Below, piece after piece: positions 16,320 through 24,453 of a stretch of 64,000 bases of DNA. The position numbers and the translations under genes are program-made. Position 1 is the stretch's first letter. Each line of letters begins with the position of its first letter. This DNA comes from CAVYXF01 sp963772335 (GTDB lineage: Bacteria; Pseudomonadota; Alphaproteobacteria; Rhizobiales; Rhodomicrobiaceae): the NCBI GenBank assembly GCA_963772335.1, contig CAVYXF010000005.1:372001-436000 (forward strand), written 5' to 3'. The notes under the pieces are model-generated. The model saw only the letters and a program-made list of their open reading frames with translations. It had not been told where the DNA came from and did not search any database.

Positions 16320-16928
16320 ATCGTCAGCATCCAGAGGCTCACATATTGCTTCAACTCGGTACCAGAAGCGGAGCGATCTTATGCATTCATAGCGCGACAG
16401 CAACTTATCAATCTCGCCGTGGCCTCCAAAAGGTTCAAGGAGGCGCTTGAGCTTTTTGCCTTATCAAGCGAAAGACGGGATATTTATCGCCCCAATTGGG
16501 CCTTCATGGCTTGCCGCGACGGAGCTTTTACCCTTTGGCATTTTATGACAGCGCTGGATTCCATCCAATTGTGCTTAAACTCAGCTCCAAAGCTAAGAGC
16601 GCTAATGTCGTGCGGAGTCGTACAGCGAGCGAGCAGGGATTTTCATGCCCACTTCCCCTTTACCAAGGATATGCGGGACGCAGTCGGACACCGATCTGAA
16701 CTTATCCGCTCTCCAAAAGCTTTGGATAAAAATTCCCTGAAGGATGGCCGTGTGCATGAGAAGGTAAATATTCGCGCAGGCGACCTTTTCTATGAAAGTT
16801 TGATAGATGACACATTCACTACAACCGGGTACAACGGAAAAATTGTTAAGTACGACATGAACATCATATCATCTAATAAGCTAGATGAAGTAATCGCTAT
16901 CGTTCTTTCTGCCATTTCCGCTCACTGA
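16308..16928 (+). CDS. Passenger protein of the IS1595-type element, unknown function
   Basis: This gene is inside the element, between the transposase and the right inverted repeat. From the ATG at 16308 it encodes about 206 residues that look like a real soluble protein: helical, with RQQLINLAVASKRFKEALEL, WAFMACRDGAFTLWHFMTALD, and HFPFTKDMRDAVGHRSEL in the middle. The last resembles the conserved helix of small HEPN-like or AbiV-like proteins, but I cannot establish that. Base composition is lower in GC than in the neighbouring chromosomal genes, consistent with arrival on the element. An earlier in-frame ATG at 16185 would add a hydrophobic leader that lies antisense to the short passenger gene. 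No homolog is recognised. Confidence 0.55.
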   Translation: MIDHIVSIQRLTYCFNSVPEAERSYAFIARQQLINLAVASKRFKEALELFALSSERRDIYRPNWAFMACRDGAFTLWHFMTALDSIQLCLNSAPKLRALMSCGVVQRASRDFHAHFPFTKDMRDAVGHRSELIRSPKALDKNSLKDGRVHEKVNIRAGDLFYESLIDDTFTTTGYNGKIVKYDMNIISSNKLDEVIAIVLSAISAH

Positions 16929-17012
16929 GAACGTAAGCGCAGCGGCCATGAAATCAAAATACCCGTCAATTATAACCCCGTCTATGAGACGACAGCCAAG
17001 TATATAATTCCC

Positions 17013-17323
17013 GCCGCGTCGAGAGCTTGGTCGGCGAAACGGTCTACTCGGCGAAGGATGAGAATGTCGGCGAAATCCAGGACGTTGCCGTCAAGAGTGA
17101 CGAGATTTACGCCATCATCGGCGTCGGAGGCTTTCTCGGCATCGGCGAGCACGACGTTGCGGTCCCGTTCGACGAGATCACGCTCAAAGGCAACCGCATA
17201 AAGCTGAAGACCCTGAGCGAAAGCCAGCTCGATAATAAGCCCGAATACAAATACAGCGACTACACGATCATGCCGGTCCGGCGTTCGGTGCGCTCCAGCT
17301 ATGAGCAGCGCGACAAGTCGTAG
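17013..17323 (+). pseudogene. PRC-barrel domain protein, 5' end removed by the IS element
   Basis: The reading frame enters directly from the end of the IS element and continues VESLVGETVYSAKDENVGEI, then GGFLGIGEHDVAVPFDEITL, a typical PRC-barrel beta fold of the kind found in secreted alphaproteobacterial proteins. Such proteins normally begin with a signal peptide and a short linker, both missing here. A TTG at 17027 could in principle start a cytoplasmic 98-residue product, but without export signal or ribosome site it is likely a remnant. The C-terminus is complete and is followed by a strong terminator. Confidence 0.75.
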
Positions 17324-17350
17324 TCGGGCGCCCCAGCAAGGCTAATTTAC

Positions 17351-17378
17351 AGGCCCGCCCTATCGGCGGGCCTTTTTA
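17351..17378 (+). terminator. Rho-independent terminator after the PRC-barrel fragment
   Basis: Stem AGGCCCGCC (17351-17359), loop CTATC, stem GGCGGGCCT (17365-17373), then TTTTTATC. The arms are perfectly complementary and a U tract follows. The rest of 17379-17587 holds only the sorA leader. Confidence 0.85.
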
Positions 17379-17590
17379 TCTTCGGCGTCGAAGGCGCTTC
17401 ACTTTTTTGGCGGCAAGACAAGCGAAGCGCTTCACAGTAGAAGTTCCGGGGCGCAGAATTTGGGTATCGGATCGTGGTGTCTGGGTTGCCACTGAGGTTG
17501 CGACCATCAGCAATTTGCATTTAAAACAGTTGAACCAAGGGTGATCCGGTGTGTCCCAATTAAAGCCGCGACAAGGTCGGGAGGAACGTG

Positions 17591-18808
17591 ATGCGCAATC
17601 GACGAGATGTTCTGAAGTCTGCGGGCGGAGCCGCGCTTGGAATAGGGGCAGGGTTGATTACCGGCTCGCGGCTGGGGTTTGCGGCCGAAACCGTAACCCT
17701 GCCATTCGCGAATGGCGAAAGACCGCTGGTGAAATACCCGGGCAAGCGTCCGCTGCTGGAGATGACTGCAAGGCCGCCTCAGCTAGAGACGCCTTTCTCT
17801 GTCTTCAATGAGAGCGTCATTACGCCGAACGACGCCTTCTTCGTGCGCTATCACCTTGCCGATATTCCGCTGAAGATCGACCCCGACACTTACCAGATCG
17901 AGATCAAGGGAAAGGTCGACAAGCCGGTTTCGCTCTCGCTGCAGGAGCTGAAAAGCGGGTACGAGCCGGTCGAAATCGTGGCGGTGAACCAATGCTCCGG
18001 CAACAGCCGAGGCCTGTTCGAGCCGCGTGTTGCAGGCGGCCAACTCGCCAATGGCGCCATGGGCAATGCGCGTTGGAAGGGCGTACCGCTCAAGGCCGTG
18101 CTCGACAAGGTGGGCGTGCAGAAGGGCGCCGTGCAAGTCGTGTTCGATGGTTTGGACGGCCCGGTCATGGATGGCACGCCGGATTTCCTCAAGGCGCTCG
18201 ACATCGATCACGCCCGCGACGGCGAGGTGATGATCGCCTATGCCATGAATGGCGAGGACCTGCCATGGCTGAATGGCTATCCGGTGCGCCTCATCGTTCC
18301 CGGCTATTACGGCACCTATTGGGTCAAGCACCTCAATCTCATCAATATCGTGGACAGCGTCTATGACGGCTTCTGGATGAAAACGGCCTACCGCATCCCG
18401 GCGAATGCCTGCGCCTGCACCGAGCCGGGCAAAGCGCCGACCGCGACCGTTCCGATCGCGCGCTTCGATGTGCGCTCCTTCATCACCAGCGTTACCGATG
18501 GCGGGTCTGTTACAGCAGGCCAGGACACGGCGCTGCGCGGCATCGCCTTCGATGGCGGCTACGGCATCACCGAGGTCATCATCTCACCCGACGGCGGCAA
18601 GTCCTGGACCGCGGCGAGCCTCGGCGAGGATCTCGGTAAATACTCATTCCGCGAGTGGAACGCTTCTGTGAAGCTGCCGAAGGGTGAGCACAAGCTGATG
18701 GTCAAGGCAACCAACCGCATCGGCCAGTCCCAGCCTTTCGAGCCGCTTTGGAATCCGGCTGGCTATATGCGCAACGTTGTCGAAACGACGCGTGTCGTTG
18801 CCGCGTGA
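17591..18808 (+). CDS. sorA: Sulfite dehydrogenase molybdenum subunit
   Basis: The 405-residue protein has a twin-arginine leader (RNRRDVLKSAGGAALGIGAG) and the sulfite oxidase fold: a molybdopterin domain with the Mo-binding cysteine in VAVNQCSGNSRG, and a C-terminal dimerisation domain (GIAFDGGYGITEVIISPDGG). Overall layout and the cysteine context match SorA of Starkeya-type SorAB sulfite:cytochrome c oxidoreductase rather than SoxC, which is encoded separately near 55-56 kb. It oxidises sulfite to sulfate in the periplasm and passes electrons to its heme partner SorB, encoded 11 bases downstream. The ATG at 17591 follows a GGGAGG ribosome site. A GTG immediately before it is the alternative start. 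Confidence 0.9.
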   Translation: MRNRRDVLKSAGGAALGIGAGLITGSRLGFAAETVTLPFANGERPLVKYPGKRPLLEMTARPPQLETPFSVFNESVITPNDAFFVRYHLADIPLKIDPDTYQIEIKGKVDKPVSLSLQELKSGYEPVEIVAVNQCSGNSRGLFEPRVAGGQLANGAMGNARWKGVPLKAVLDKVGVQKGAVQVVFDGLDGPVMDGTPDFLKALDIDHARDGEVMIAYAMNGEDLPWLNGYPVRLIVPGYYGTYWVKHLNLINIVDSVYDGFWMKTAYRIPANACACTEPGKAPTATVPIARFDVRSFITSVTDGGSVTAGQDTALRGIAFDGGYGITEVIISPDGGKSWTAASLGEDLGKYSFREWNASVKLPKGEHKLMVKATNRIGQSQPFEPLWNPAGYMRNVVETTRVVAA

Positions 18809-18819
18809 GGGGGGACGAG

Positions 18820-19128
18820 ATGAAGATTTTCGCATGGATTCTGACTTCGGCCGGCATCGCGACGCTCGGCGCGAGCTTAGCCTTTGCCGCACCGAAGGCT
18901 TACGATCTACCCCGCGAGACCGCGAAGCTCAAAGCCGGTCCCGGCATGGAGATCGCCCAGAACAATTGCACCGCCTGTCATTCGGTGGACTACATCGCCA
19001 TTCAGCCGCCGAACAAAGGCGAGGGGTTCTGGACCGCTGAGGTGCAAAAGATGATCAAGGTATATCACGCCCCGATCGAGGAAGCCGACATCAAGACCAT
19101 CGCCGACTATCTGGCGAAGACGTATTAA
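18820..19128 (+). CDS. sorB: Sulfite dehydrogenase cytochrome c subunit
   Basis: The 102-residue precursor has a signal peptide (ILTSAGIATLGASLAFA-AP) and a single small cytochrome c with heme motif CTACH, followed by VDYIAIQPP and a C-terminal helix DIKTIADYLAKTY. The short, monoheme form directly after sorA matches SorB, the heme subunit of the SorAB dimer. The ATG at 18820 is preceded by GAGGGGGGACGAG, a strong ribosome site, and lies 11 bases after the sorA stop, so the two are one operon. The probable distal Met is in VQKMIKVYH. A bidirectional hairpin follows the gene. Confidence 0.9.
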   Translation: MKIFAWILTSAGIATLGASLAFAAPKAYDLPRETAKLKAGPGMEIAQNNCTACHSVDYIAIQPPNKGEGFWTAEVQKMIKVYHAPIEEADIKTIADYLAKTY

Positions 19129-19149
19129 GGCCCGATCTGTTCGCAAAAC

Positions 19150-19175
19150 GAAATGCCCGCTTACGCGGGCATTTC
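19150..19175 (+). terminator. Terminator between sorB and the convergent membrane-protein gene
   Basis: Stem GAAATGCCCGC (19150-19160), loop TTAC, stem GCGGGCATTTC (19165-19175). The arms are perfect and the A/T ends allow it to work in both directions, between genes that converge. Confidence 0.8.
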
Positions 19176-19200
19176 AGGAAAGCTGCGGCTGCCGTTCGGA

Positions 19201-19638
19201 TTAAGGATTTGTGCCGCCGAAGCCGAAGTCACGGCGCGCGCCGCGAATAGTGATCGAGAAGCCGGCAACGACATCGATCAGCGTCACGGCAAGGATGATG
19301 AAGAATGTCGAGGTGGCGGCGCGGTCGACCGTGAGAAACTCAACAAGGCAGACGATGAACAGGATCATCGACAGCGCGTGATCGACGATGGAATTGCCGC
19401 CGGTGCGCGTCGCCTTGATCAGCTCGATGAACAGCAGGGTCAGCGTGATGATGACGACGAGATCACCGACCGTGAGCGACCAGTTCGCGCCGGAAATCAT
19501 GGTGATTGATAGGAGCGGCTCCTGAAACACATGCTGAGGAATCGTGCCGTCCACGGTCGGGGCAGGCCAAGCCGAGCTAAAGGCAATCAGATTGTACAGA
19601 ACGATTGCTACCACAAGCCAAGGTAAACTGAGGATCAT
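19201..19638 (-). CDS. Small integral membrane protein, unknown function
   Basis: The 145-residue protein has about four hydrophobic helices: LPWLVVAIVLYNLIAF at the N-terminus, VGDLVVIITLTLLFIELI, HALSMILFIVCLVEFL and STFFIILAVTLIDVVAGF. Between helices 1 and 2 lies a periplasmic-side stretch, WPAPTVDGTIPQHVFQEP. It looks like a conserved alphaproteobacterial membrane protein, but I recognise no named function. It is transcribed convergently with sorAB and lies downstream of rpmF on the same strand, about 120 bases away. Confidence 0.7.
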   Translation of the reverse strand: MILSLPWLVVAIVLYNLIAFSSAWPAPTVDGTIPQHVFQEPLLSITMISGANWSLTVGDLVVIITLTLLFIELIKATRTGGNSIVDHALSMILFIVCLVEFLTVDRAATSTFFIILAVTLIDVVAGFSITIRGARRDFGFGGTNP

Positions 19639-19758
19639 CGCTCACTCCTAAATCCATCCTCTATCGAGCCGCGGCGTGCCAATGGCTTGCATGTGCTTGA
19701 AGAGCAATGCCCCCGTGCCGAAACTCGCGAGCCGCCCAAAGACAGCTCCCGCGCCACT

Positions 19759-19945
19759 TTAATAATTGTCCTTCGGCTCCAAAATCTGTCGGCCGCGATA
19801 TTTCCCTGACTTCAGGTCGATGTGATGCGGCCGGCGCAGCTCGCCGGAACTCCTTGTCCTCGACATAGGCCGGCGTGCCAAGTGCATCCGCCGAACGCCG
19901 ATTGCCCCGCTTCATCCGGGAGACTTTCCGCTTTGGAACAGCCAT
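19759..19945 (-). pseudogene. rpmF: Ribosomal protein L32, frame broken by one base
   Basis: The N-terminal half reads MAVPKRKVSRMKRGNRRSAD then ALGTPAYVEDKE, the standard L32 sequence. After codon 32 the frame changes. In the next frame the expected end appears, SGELRRPHHIDLKSGKYRGR then QILEPKDNY and a stop. Dropping one T near 19848-19853 restores a normal L32 of about 61 residues. L32 is a universal 50S subunit protein and a true loss is unlikely unless a second copy exists. I therefore judge a sequencing or assembly error more likely than a mutation. Neighbouring mtgA and polyprenyl synthase give the typical Hyphomicrobiales order. Confidence 0.88.
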
Positions 19946-20085
19946 GGGTAACTCCAAAAAGACGTATAGCCAACGCCCTCCGGCATGGGAAATTGCCAGA
20001 TGAGCCGTGGCCGGTGAATTAAACCGCGCGGGCAAAGCCGCTTTATCCGCGCCCTTATAGCATGTTGTCCCAGTTTGACTAGAGC

Positions 20086-21111
20086 CTATCCGTTACGCGG
20101 AAAGACGCAGGCTGCGGCCTGCGCCTCACGCCCGACGCGCGCCCCGATCCGCGCGGCAATCCGGGCGGTGAGGCCATTCGGCCGCCCGGCATTGCGGGTT
20201 CGGGGGCTCGGCAGCGCCGCAGCGAGAAGCGCCGCCTCGCGCGGGCTCAGATCGGCGGCGGATTTGCGGAAATGATAGCGGGCGGCGGCTTCCGCCCCGA
20301 AAATCCCCGGTCCCCATTCGGCGACGTTGAGGTAGACCTCCAGGACGCGCTGCTTAGGCCACACCGCCGACAACGCATAAGCGAGCGGCACTTCGAGGAT
20401 CTTGCGAATAAAGTTCTGCCCGTTCCAGAGAAACAGGTTTTTTGCGGTCTGCATGGGAATGGTGCTGGCGCCGCGCAGACCCTCACCATCCTCGGCCTGC
20501 TCCAGCGCCTCACCGACAGCATTCCAGTCCACGCCCCAATGGCGGCAGAATCCCGCATCCTCCGAAACGATGACCGCGGTCGGGAGCGCGGGGGAAATGT
20601 CGTCAAAGTCGACCCATCGCTGGTGTACGGCGACGCCGCCCAGCCATTGCCGCGCCATCAGGGCCGAAAAGGGCGGGTCGACCAAGCGGTAGACCAGGAT
20701 CAAACCATAGGGCAAACCAAGGAAGATCAGCAGTAGGAGCCCTGCCGTCTTCAGCAGCCGGCGCTGGTTGGGCAGACGCTCGTGCCAGCTGGCCGGTATT
20801 CCAGGGGCTGCGCTTTGCGGCAGCGGGGTAGGAATCGCGGTCTCATGCGCCGCAGTTTGCGGCCAAACCCGCTGCCACCGCGGCGGTGAGGTCTCGGCGA
20901 CGTCCGGGCTTTGCGGGGCATCCGTGTTGCTCGAGAGGCTTAACTCATCCAGCCGGGTGCGCCATTGCCGTGCCCGTTCCTTGAGCGCTTCGGCTTTCTG
21001 GCGCAGAAATGCCGCGTGCTCCTGCGGAAAAGACGCATAGGCGCGCAATCGGTCTCTTGTGGCCTTGAGCGCCCTACGCAACTCACGCATCTTTTCCATA
21101 CGAACGCTCAT
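20086..21111 (-). CDS. mtgA: Monofunctional peptidoglycan glycosyltransferase
   Basis: The 341-residue protein has a single membrane anchor (TAGLLLLIFLGLPYGLILVY, about residues 120-140) and a GT51 transglycosylase domain. Its conserved motifs are VIVSEDAGFCRHWGVDW (catalytic Glu), GASTIPMQTAKNLFLW, and RKILEVPLAYALSAVWPKQR followed by EVYLNVAEWGPGIFG. It polymerises lipid II into glycan strands and has no transpeptidase domain. The N-terminal extension of about 115 residues is longer than in most MtgA. It starts with a coiled-coil-like charged segment (RRALKATRDRLRAY) and could bind partners in the cytoplasm. It lies divergent from the polyprenyl synthase gene with only 11 bases between them, and downstream of it on the same strand lies rpmF. 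Confidence 0.92.
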   Translation of the reverse strand: MSVRMEKMRELRRALKATRDRLRAYASFPQEHAAFLRQKAEALKERARQWRTRLDELSLSSNTDAPQSPDVAETSPPRWQRVWPQTAAHETAIPTPLPQSAAPGIPASWHERLPNQRRLLKTAGLLLLIFLGLPYGLILVYRLVDPPFSALMARQWLGGVAVHQRWVDFDDISPALPTAVIVSEDAGFCRHWGVDWNAVGEALEQAEDGEGLRGASTIPMQTAKNLFLWNGQNFIRKILEVPLAYALSAVWPKQRVLEVYLNVAEWGPGIFGAEAAARYHFRKSAADLSPREAALLAAALPSPRTRNAGRPNGLTARIAARIGARVGREAQAAACVFPRNG

Positions 21112-21122
21112 GGGGACTGATC

Positions 21123-22040
21123 TTGGTGAAACCTATTCCGACTAACTCTGCCTTTCAACAGCGTCTCGGCTCCTGTGCGGCCTTGGTCGAGCAGCGGCTC
21201 GGCGATTGGCTGACGCACACCGCCGACATGGTGGCGGTTCCGCCCCGCCTCGCCGAGGCGATGCGCTATGCGACGCTTGGCAGCGGTAAAAGGCTGAGAC
21301 CGTTCCTGGTGCTCGAAAGTGCCAGATTATGCGGCGTCGCCGATGAAGACGCTGTGAACGCAGCCGCAGCGCTCGAATGCGTGCATTGCTATTCGCTGGT
21401 TCATGACGACCTCCCGGCGATGGACGACGATGATCTGCGGCGCGGCCGGCCGACCGTGCATCGCGCGTTCGATGAGGCGACGGCGATCCTGGCCGGCGAT
21501 GCGCTTCTCACCCTTGCCTTCGAAATCCTGGCGGACCCGGCGACCCACCCTGATCCGGCAATTCGTGCCGGGCTCGCCCTTGGCCTGGCCAGGGGGTCCG
21601 GACGTGCCGGCATGGCCGGAGGGCAGATGCTCGATCTCGAAGCGCCCGGCCGGGAGCTGAGCGAGACCGAGATTTTGCGCCTGCAGGCCATGAAAACCGG
21701 GGCACTGATTCGGTTCGGCTGCGAGGCGGGCGCTATGCTCGGCGCGGCACCTGAGGACAAACGGCAGGCACTGCGCGACTATGGTAAGGCGCTCGGGCAA
21801 GCGTTCCAGCTTGCAGACGACCTGCTCGACGTGGAAGGTGATGCCGCGGTCGTCGGCAAAGCGACGGCAAAGGATGCTGAAGCCGGCAAGGCGACCCTGA
21901 TTGCGCTGATTGGCGTCGATGCGGCGCGGGTACGACTTAGCCAGCTTCAGGAACAGGCTTGCGCCGCACTCGCGCCGTTCGGCCCCGCAAGCTCCGTTCT
22001 GGAGGAAGCGGCGGCCTTTGTCGCCAATCGCTCGCATTGA
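21123..22040 (+). CDS. Polyprenyl (farnesyl) diphosphate synthase
   Basis: The roughly 305-residue all-helical trans-prenyltransferase carries both aspartate motifs: DDLPAMDDDDLRRGRP (first, DDx4D bacterial short-chain type) and LADDLLD (second). GSGKRLRPFLVL binds the diphosphate. The two residues inserted in the first motif are typical of bacterial farnesyl or geranyl diphosphate synthases (IspA), which condense IPP with DMAPP and GPP. The product feeds undecaprenyl phosphate, quinones and hopanoids. The start is TTG at 21123 or GTG at 21126. No ATG is available near the conserved N-terminus. It is divergent from mtgA with an 11-base gap, so control elements overlap the coding starts. Confidence 0.88.
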   Translation: MVKPIPTNSAFQQRLGSCAALVEQRLGDWLTHTADMVAVPPRLAEAMRYATLGSGKRLRPFLVLESARLCGVADEDAVNAAAALECVHCYSLVHDDLPAMDDDDLRRGRPTVHRAFDEATAILAGDALLTLAFEILADPATHPDPAIRAGLALGLARGSGRAGMAGGQMLDLEAPGRELSETEILRLQAMKTGALIRFGCEAGAMLGAAPEDKRQALRDYGKALGQAFQLADDLLDVEGDAAVVGKATAKDAEAGKATLIALIGVDAARVRLSQLQEQACAALAPFGPASSVLEEAAAFVANRSH

Positions 22041-22061
22041 GCGTGCGGCGGCGCTCAGGCA

Positions 22062-22343
22062 TCAATAGCAATATTGCTGCAAATTCCAGGCGACCACACG
22101 GCAATGTCCATTGCTGCAGCGCCGGATCGGCGTGCGCTGATAGTCGCAGAAATAGTCATTGAGCGGGAAGCTGCCCCAGCCTGTGTAGCCGCGGCGCGGT
22201 TTCTTAGTGACGTAGTTGTCCTCGTAGCGGTCTTCACCGCCCCGATAGGTCGGCCAGGGCGACCCCTGGGCAAGGGCCAGCTCGGGCACGATAATCAGCC
22301 CAAGCGCTAAGCAGGCGCCAAGCGCCTTGATAGAAGTCTTCAT
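22062..22343 (-). CDS. Small secreted cysteine-containing protein, unknown function
   Basis: From the ATG at 22343 this encodes about 93 residues, with a signal peptide (IKALGACLALGLIIVPELALA-Q). The mature region is rich in Arg, Tyr and Gly (RYEDNYVTKKPRRGYTGW). It has a C-terminal segment with four cysteines (FCDYQRTPIRRCSNGHCRVV, ending QQYCY), able to form two disulfides. The longer in-frame start at 22400 would overlap the neighbouring DUF423 gene and adds only basic residues. It resembles small secreted proteins common in Hyphomicrobiales, but no function is known. Confidence 0.6.
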   Translation of the reverse strand: MKTSIKALGACLALGLIIVPELALAQGSPWPTYRGGEDRYEDNYVTKKPRRGYTGWGSFPLNDYFCDYQRTPIRRCSNGHCRVVAWNLQQYCY

Positions 22344-22396
22344 GTCTTTGGTCTCCGGGTAGCGGGCCCTTCCACGGGCACCCCGCCTTCGTCGCA

Positions 22397-22819
22397 TCAA
22401 CGCGGAGCCTGGTCCAATTGTGCCCCGCGAAATGCGAAAGCGGAGAGGGCGAGAGCGCCCCAGCCGATCAGAAAGGCCACACCTCCGCCCGGCACAACCG
22501 GGGTCACGGATTGAATGTTCCGCGCGATGTGGAAATAAATGCCGCCGGAGAACAGAACGATCCCGATCACGAAGGCCAGTGCGGCAATATTGAGCAGCCA
22601 GCCGGCCAGCGGTCCGCGCCGGCCATCCGTCGCCGCGAGCAGGGTGGCGATCATTGCTAAGGCGATGCTGTGTAGCGCGTGATAGAGCGTCGCGGTGTCA
22701 TAAATTTTCACCATGGGCGACACCGTCACCACATTTTGCAGCCCATGCGCGCCATAGGCGGCTGCGAGCACGGCGGTGCCGCCGGCGATTCCTGCAATGA
22801 ACAGCCAGATCCGATACAT
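22397..22819 (-). CDS. DUF423 family membrane protein
   Basis: The 140-residue protein has four predicted helices and the DUF423 (YgdD-like) signature: GAYGAHGLQ-type sequence, here AAYGAHGLQNVV, followed by YDTATLYHALHSIALAMIA, and the late block FSGGIYFHIARNIQSVTPVVPGGG shortened here to its key residues Gly-Gly and Pro-x-Gly-Gly. The family is widespread in bacteria and its role is not established. It lies 10 bases downstream of cimA on the same strand and could be co-transcribed with it. Confidence 0.85.
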   Translation of the reverse strand: MYRIWLFIAGIAGGTAVLAAAYGAHGLQNVVTVSPMVKIYDTATLYHALHSIALAMIATLLAATDGRRGPLAGWLLNIAALAFVIGIVLFSGGIYFHIARNIQSVTPVVPGGGVAFLIGWGALALSAFAFRGAQLDQAPR

Positions 22820-22829
22820 GAGGGCCCCC

Positions 22830-24446
22830 TTAGGCAGCCAGCGCTTCGGGCGCCGGCGCCTTATCCCTCAATAGCTTATAGGTGATGGAGTCAAGCAAAG
22901 CTTCAAAGGACGCATCGACAATGTTGGGCGATACGCCGACCGTGAACCAGCGGCTGTGCGCTGCCTTGTCATGCGTCTCGATCAGCACGCGGGTCACGGC
23001 GTCGGTACCGCCGGTGAGGATGCGAACCTTGTAGTCCACCAGCTCGAGGGAGCGAATATAGTCCTGATATTTGCCGAGATCGCGCCTGAGCGCCTGGTCG
23101 AGGGCATGAACGGGGCCGTTGCCTTCGCCGACGCTCATGACGACCTCGCCATCGACCCGGACCTTCACCGTCGCCTCCGAGACGGTGATCAGCTGGCCAA
23201 GGGCATTGTGCCGCCGCTCCACCATTACCCGGAAGGCTTCGACGGAAAAGAACTCGGGCACTTCGCCCAGCACGCGCCTGGCCAGCAGTTCGAAGGAGGC
23301 GTCCGCCGCCTCGTAGGCGTAGCCGATCGCCTCGCGCCGCTTCACCTCCTCGAGAAGCTGGCCGATATGCGGGTCGTCGCGCTTGATGGCGATGCCGATC
23401 CGCTCCAGCTCGGCCAGAATGTTCGAGCGCCCGGCCTGGTTGGAGACGAGCAGCTTGCGGCTGTTGCCGACCAATTCGGGTGGGACATGCTCATAGGTGC
23501 GCGGGTCTTTCTGCACCGCCGAAACATGGATGCCTCCTTTGTGGGCGAAGGCTGCATCGCCGACATAGGCCGCCGAGCGGTTTGGCGCGCGGTTCAGAAT
23601 TTCATCGAGGAGACGCGAGGCATGAGTGAGCTTCTGTAGCTTTTCCAGGCTGATGCCGGTCTCGAAGCGTTCGGCGAAGCCAGGCTTAAGGAGGATCGTC
23701 GGGATCAGCGAGGTGAGGTTGGCATTGCCGCAGCGCTCACCGACCCCGTTCAGCGTCCCCTGAATCTGGCGCGCGCCGGCCAGCACCGCCGCCAGCGTGT
23801 TGGCGACCCCGTTCTCGGTGTCGTTATGGGTGTGGATACCGAGATGATCGCCGGGCACGATCCTGGCGACCTCTGTAACGGCGGCAGCGACCTCATGGGG
23901 CAGGGTGCCGCCATTTGTGTCGCATAGCACCACCCAACGGGCGCCGGCCTCATAAGCCGTGCGGGCGCAGGCGAGCGTATAGTCGGGATTGGCCTTGTAG
24001 CCGTCGAAGAAGTGCTCGCAGTCGATCAGCGCCTCGCGGCCGGCTGCGCGCACCGCCTCGACGGACTCGGCGATAGCCTGAAGGTTCTCCTCGCCGGTAA
24101 CGCCGAGCGCGAGCTCGACATGGTAGTCCCAGCTCTTGCCGACCAGGCAGATGGCGCCGGCCTCGACTTTGAGGATGTCGGCAAAGCCCGGATCGTTGGA
24201 GACGGAGCGCCCGGCCCGCTTGGTCATGCCGAAGGCGGTGAGCGTGGCGTTCTCAAACGGCCGCTTCTCGGCGAAGAAGGCGGTGTCGGTCGGGTTCGCG
24301 CCGGGATAGCCGCCCTCGATATAGTCGATGCCGAGCTCGTCGAGCGTCTTGGCGATTAAGAGCTTGTCGGCGAGCGAGAAGGTGATGCCGAGCGTCTGCG
24401 CGCCGTCGCGCAGCGTGGTGTCGAAGATGTAAAGCCGTTCCTTCAT
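22830..24446 (-). CDS. cimA: Citramalate synthase (LeuA/homocitrate-synthase family)
   Basis: The 538-residue protein has an HMGL-like TIM barrel starting YIFDTTLRDGAQTLGITFS, with metal-binding HTHNDTENGVANTLA, the signature LNGVGERCGNANL, and a C-terminal LeuA-type regulatory domain (EALRR-like DQALRRDLGKYQDYI, then VDYKVRILTGGTDAVTRV). Length and the VEGGYPGANPTDTAFF-type block (here IEGGYPGANPTD) match the (R)-citramalate synthase group, which condenses acetyl-CoA with pyruvate to open a threonine-independent isoleucine route. The C-terminal domain suggests feedback control by isoleucine. The ATG at 24446 is chosen because the family N-terminus starts there. The gene lies 7 bases after the GFA-family gene. 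Confidence 0.9.
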   Translation of the reverse strand: MKERLYIFDTTLRDGAQTLGITFSLADKLLIAKTLDELGIDYIEGGYPGANPTDTAFFAEKRPFENATLTAFGMTKRAGRSVSNDPGFADILKVEAGAICLVGKSWDYHVELALGVTGEENLQAIAESVEAVRAAGREALIDCEHFFDGYKANPDYTLACARTAYEAGARWVVLCDTNGGTLPHEVAAAVTEVARIVPGDHLGIHTHNDTENGVANTLAAVLAGARQIQGTLNGVGERCGNANLTSLIPTILLKPGFAERFETGISLEKLQKLTHASRLLDEILNRAPNRSAAYVGDAAFAHKGGIHVSAVQKDPRTYEHVPPELVGNSRKLLVSNQAGRSNILAELERIGIAIKRDDPHIGQLLEEVKRREAIGYAYEAADASFELLARRVLGEVPEFFSVEAFRVMVERRHNALGQLITVSEATVKVRVDGEVVMSVGEGNGPVHALDQALRRDLGKYQDYIRSLELVDYKVRILTGGTDAVTRVLIETHDKAAHSRWFTVGVSPNIVDASFEALLDSITYKLLRDKAPAPEALAA

Positions 24447-24453
24447 GGTTCGC

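Larger units (their letters stand above)
15147..17012 (+). mobile_element. IS1595-type insertion element with passenger genes
   Basis: The ends are inverted repeats: GGGTATTATATACTTGAC at 15147-15164 and the complement of GGGAATTATATACTTGG at 16996-17012, matching at 15 of the first 16 positions. Inside are an ISXO2/IS1595-family transposase, a short minus-strand gene, and a plus-strand gene of about 207 codons, giving 1866 bases in all. Passenger genes are known in IS1595 relatives. No clean 8-base target duplication is visible, which suggests a deletion or rearrangement beside the element. Its right end abuts the middle of a PRC-barrel gene, so it truncates that gene. Confidence 0.8.

Noticed and set aside
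15147..17012. 8-base target duplication at the IS1595 ends
   Set aside because: Flanks GAGCGAGG and GCCGCGTC do not match, so no duplication can be claimed.
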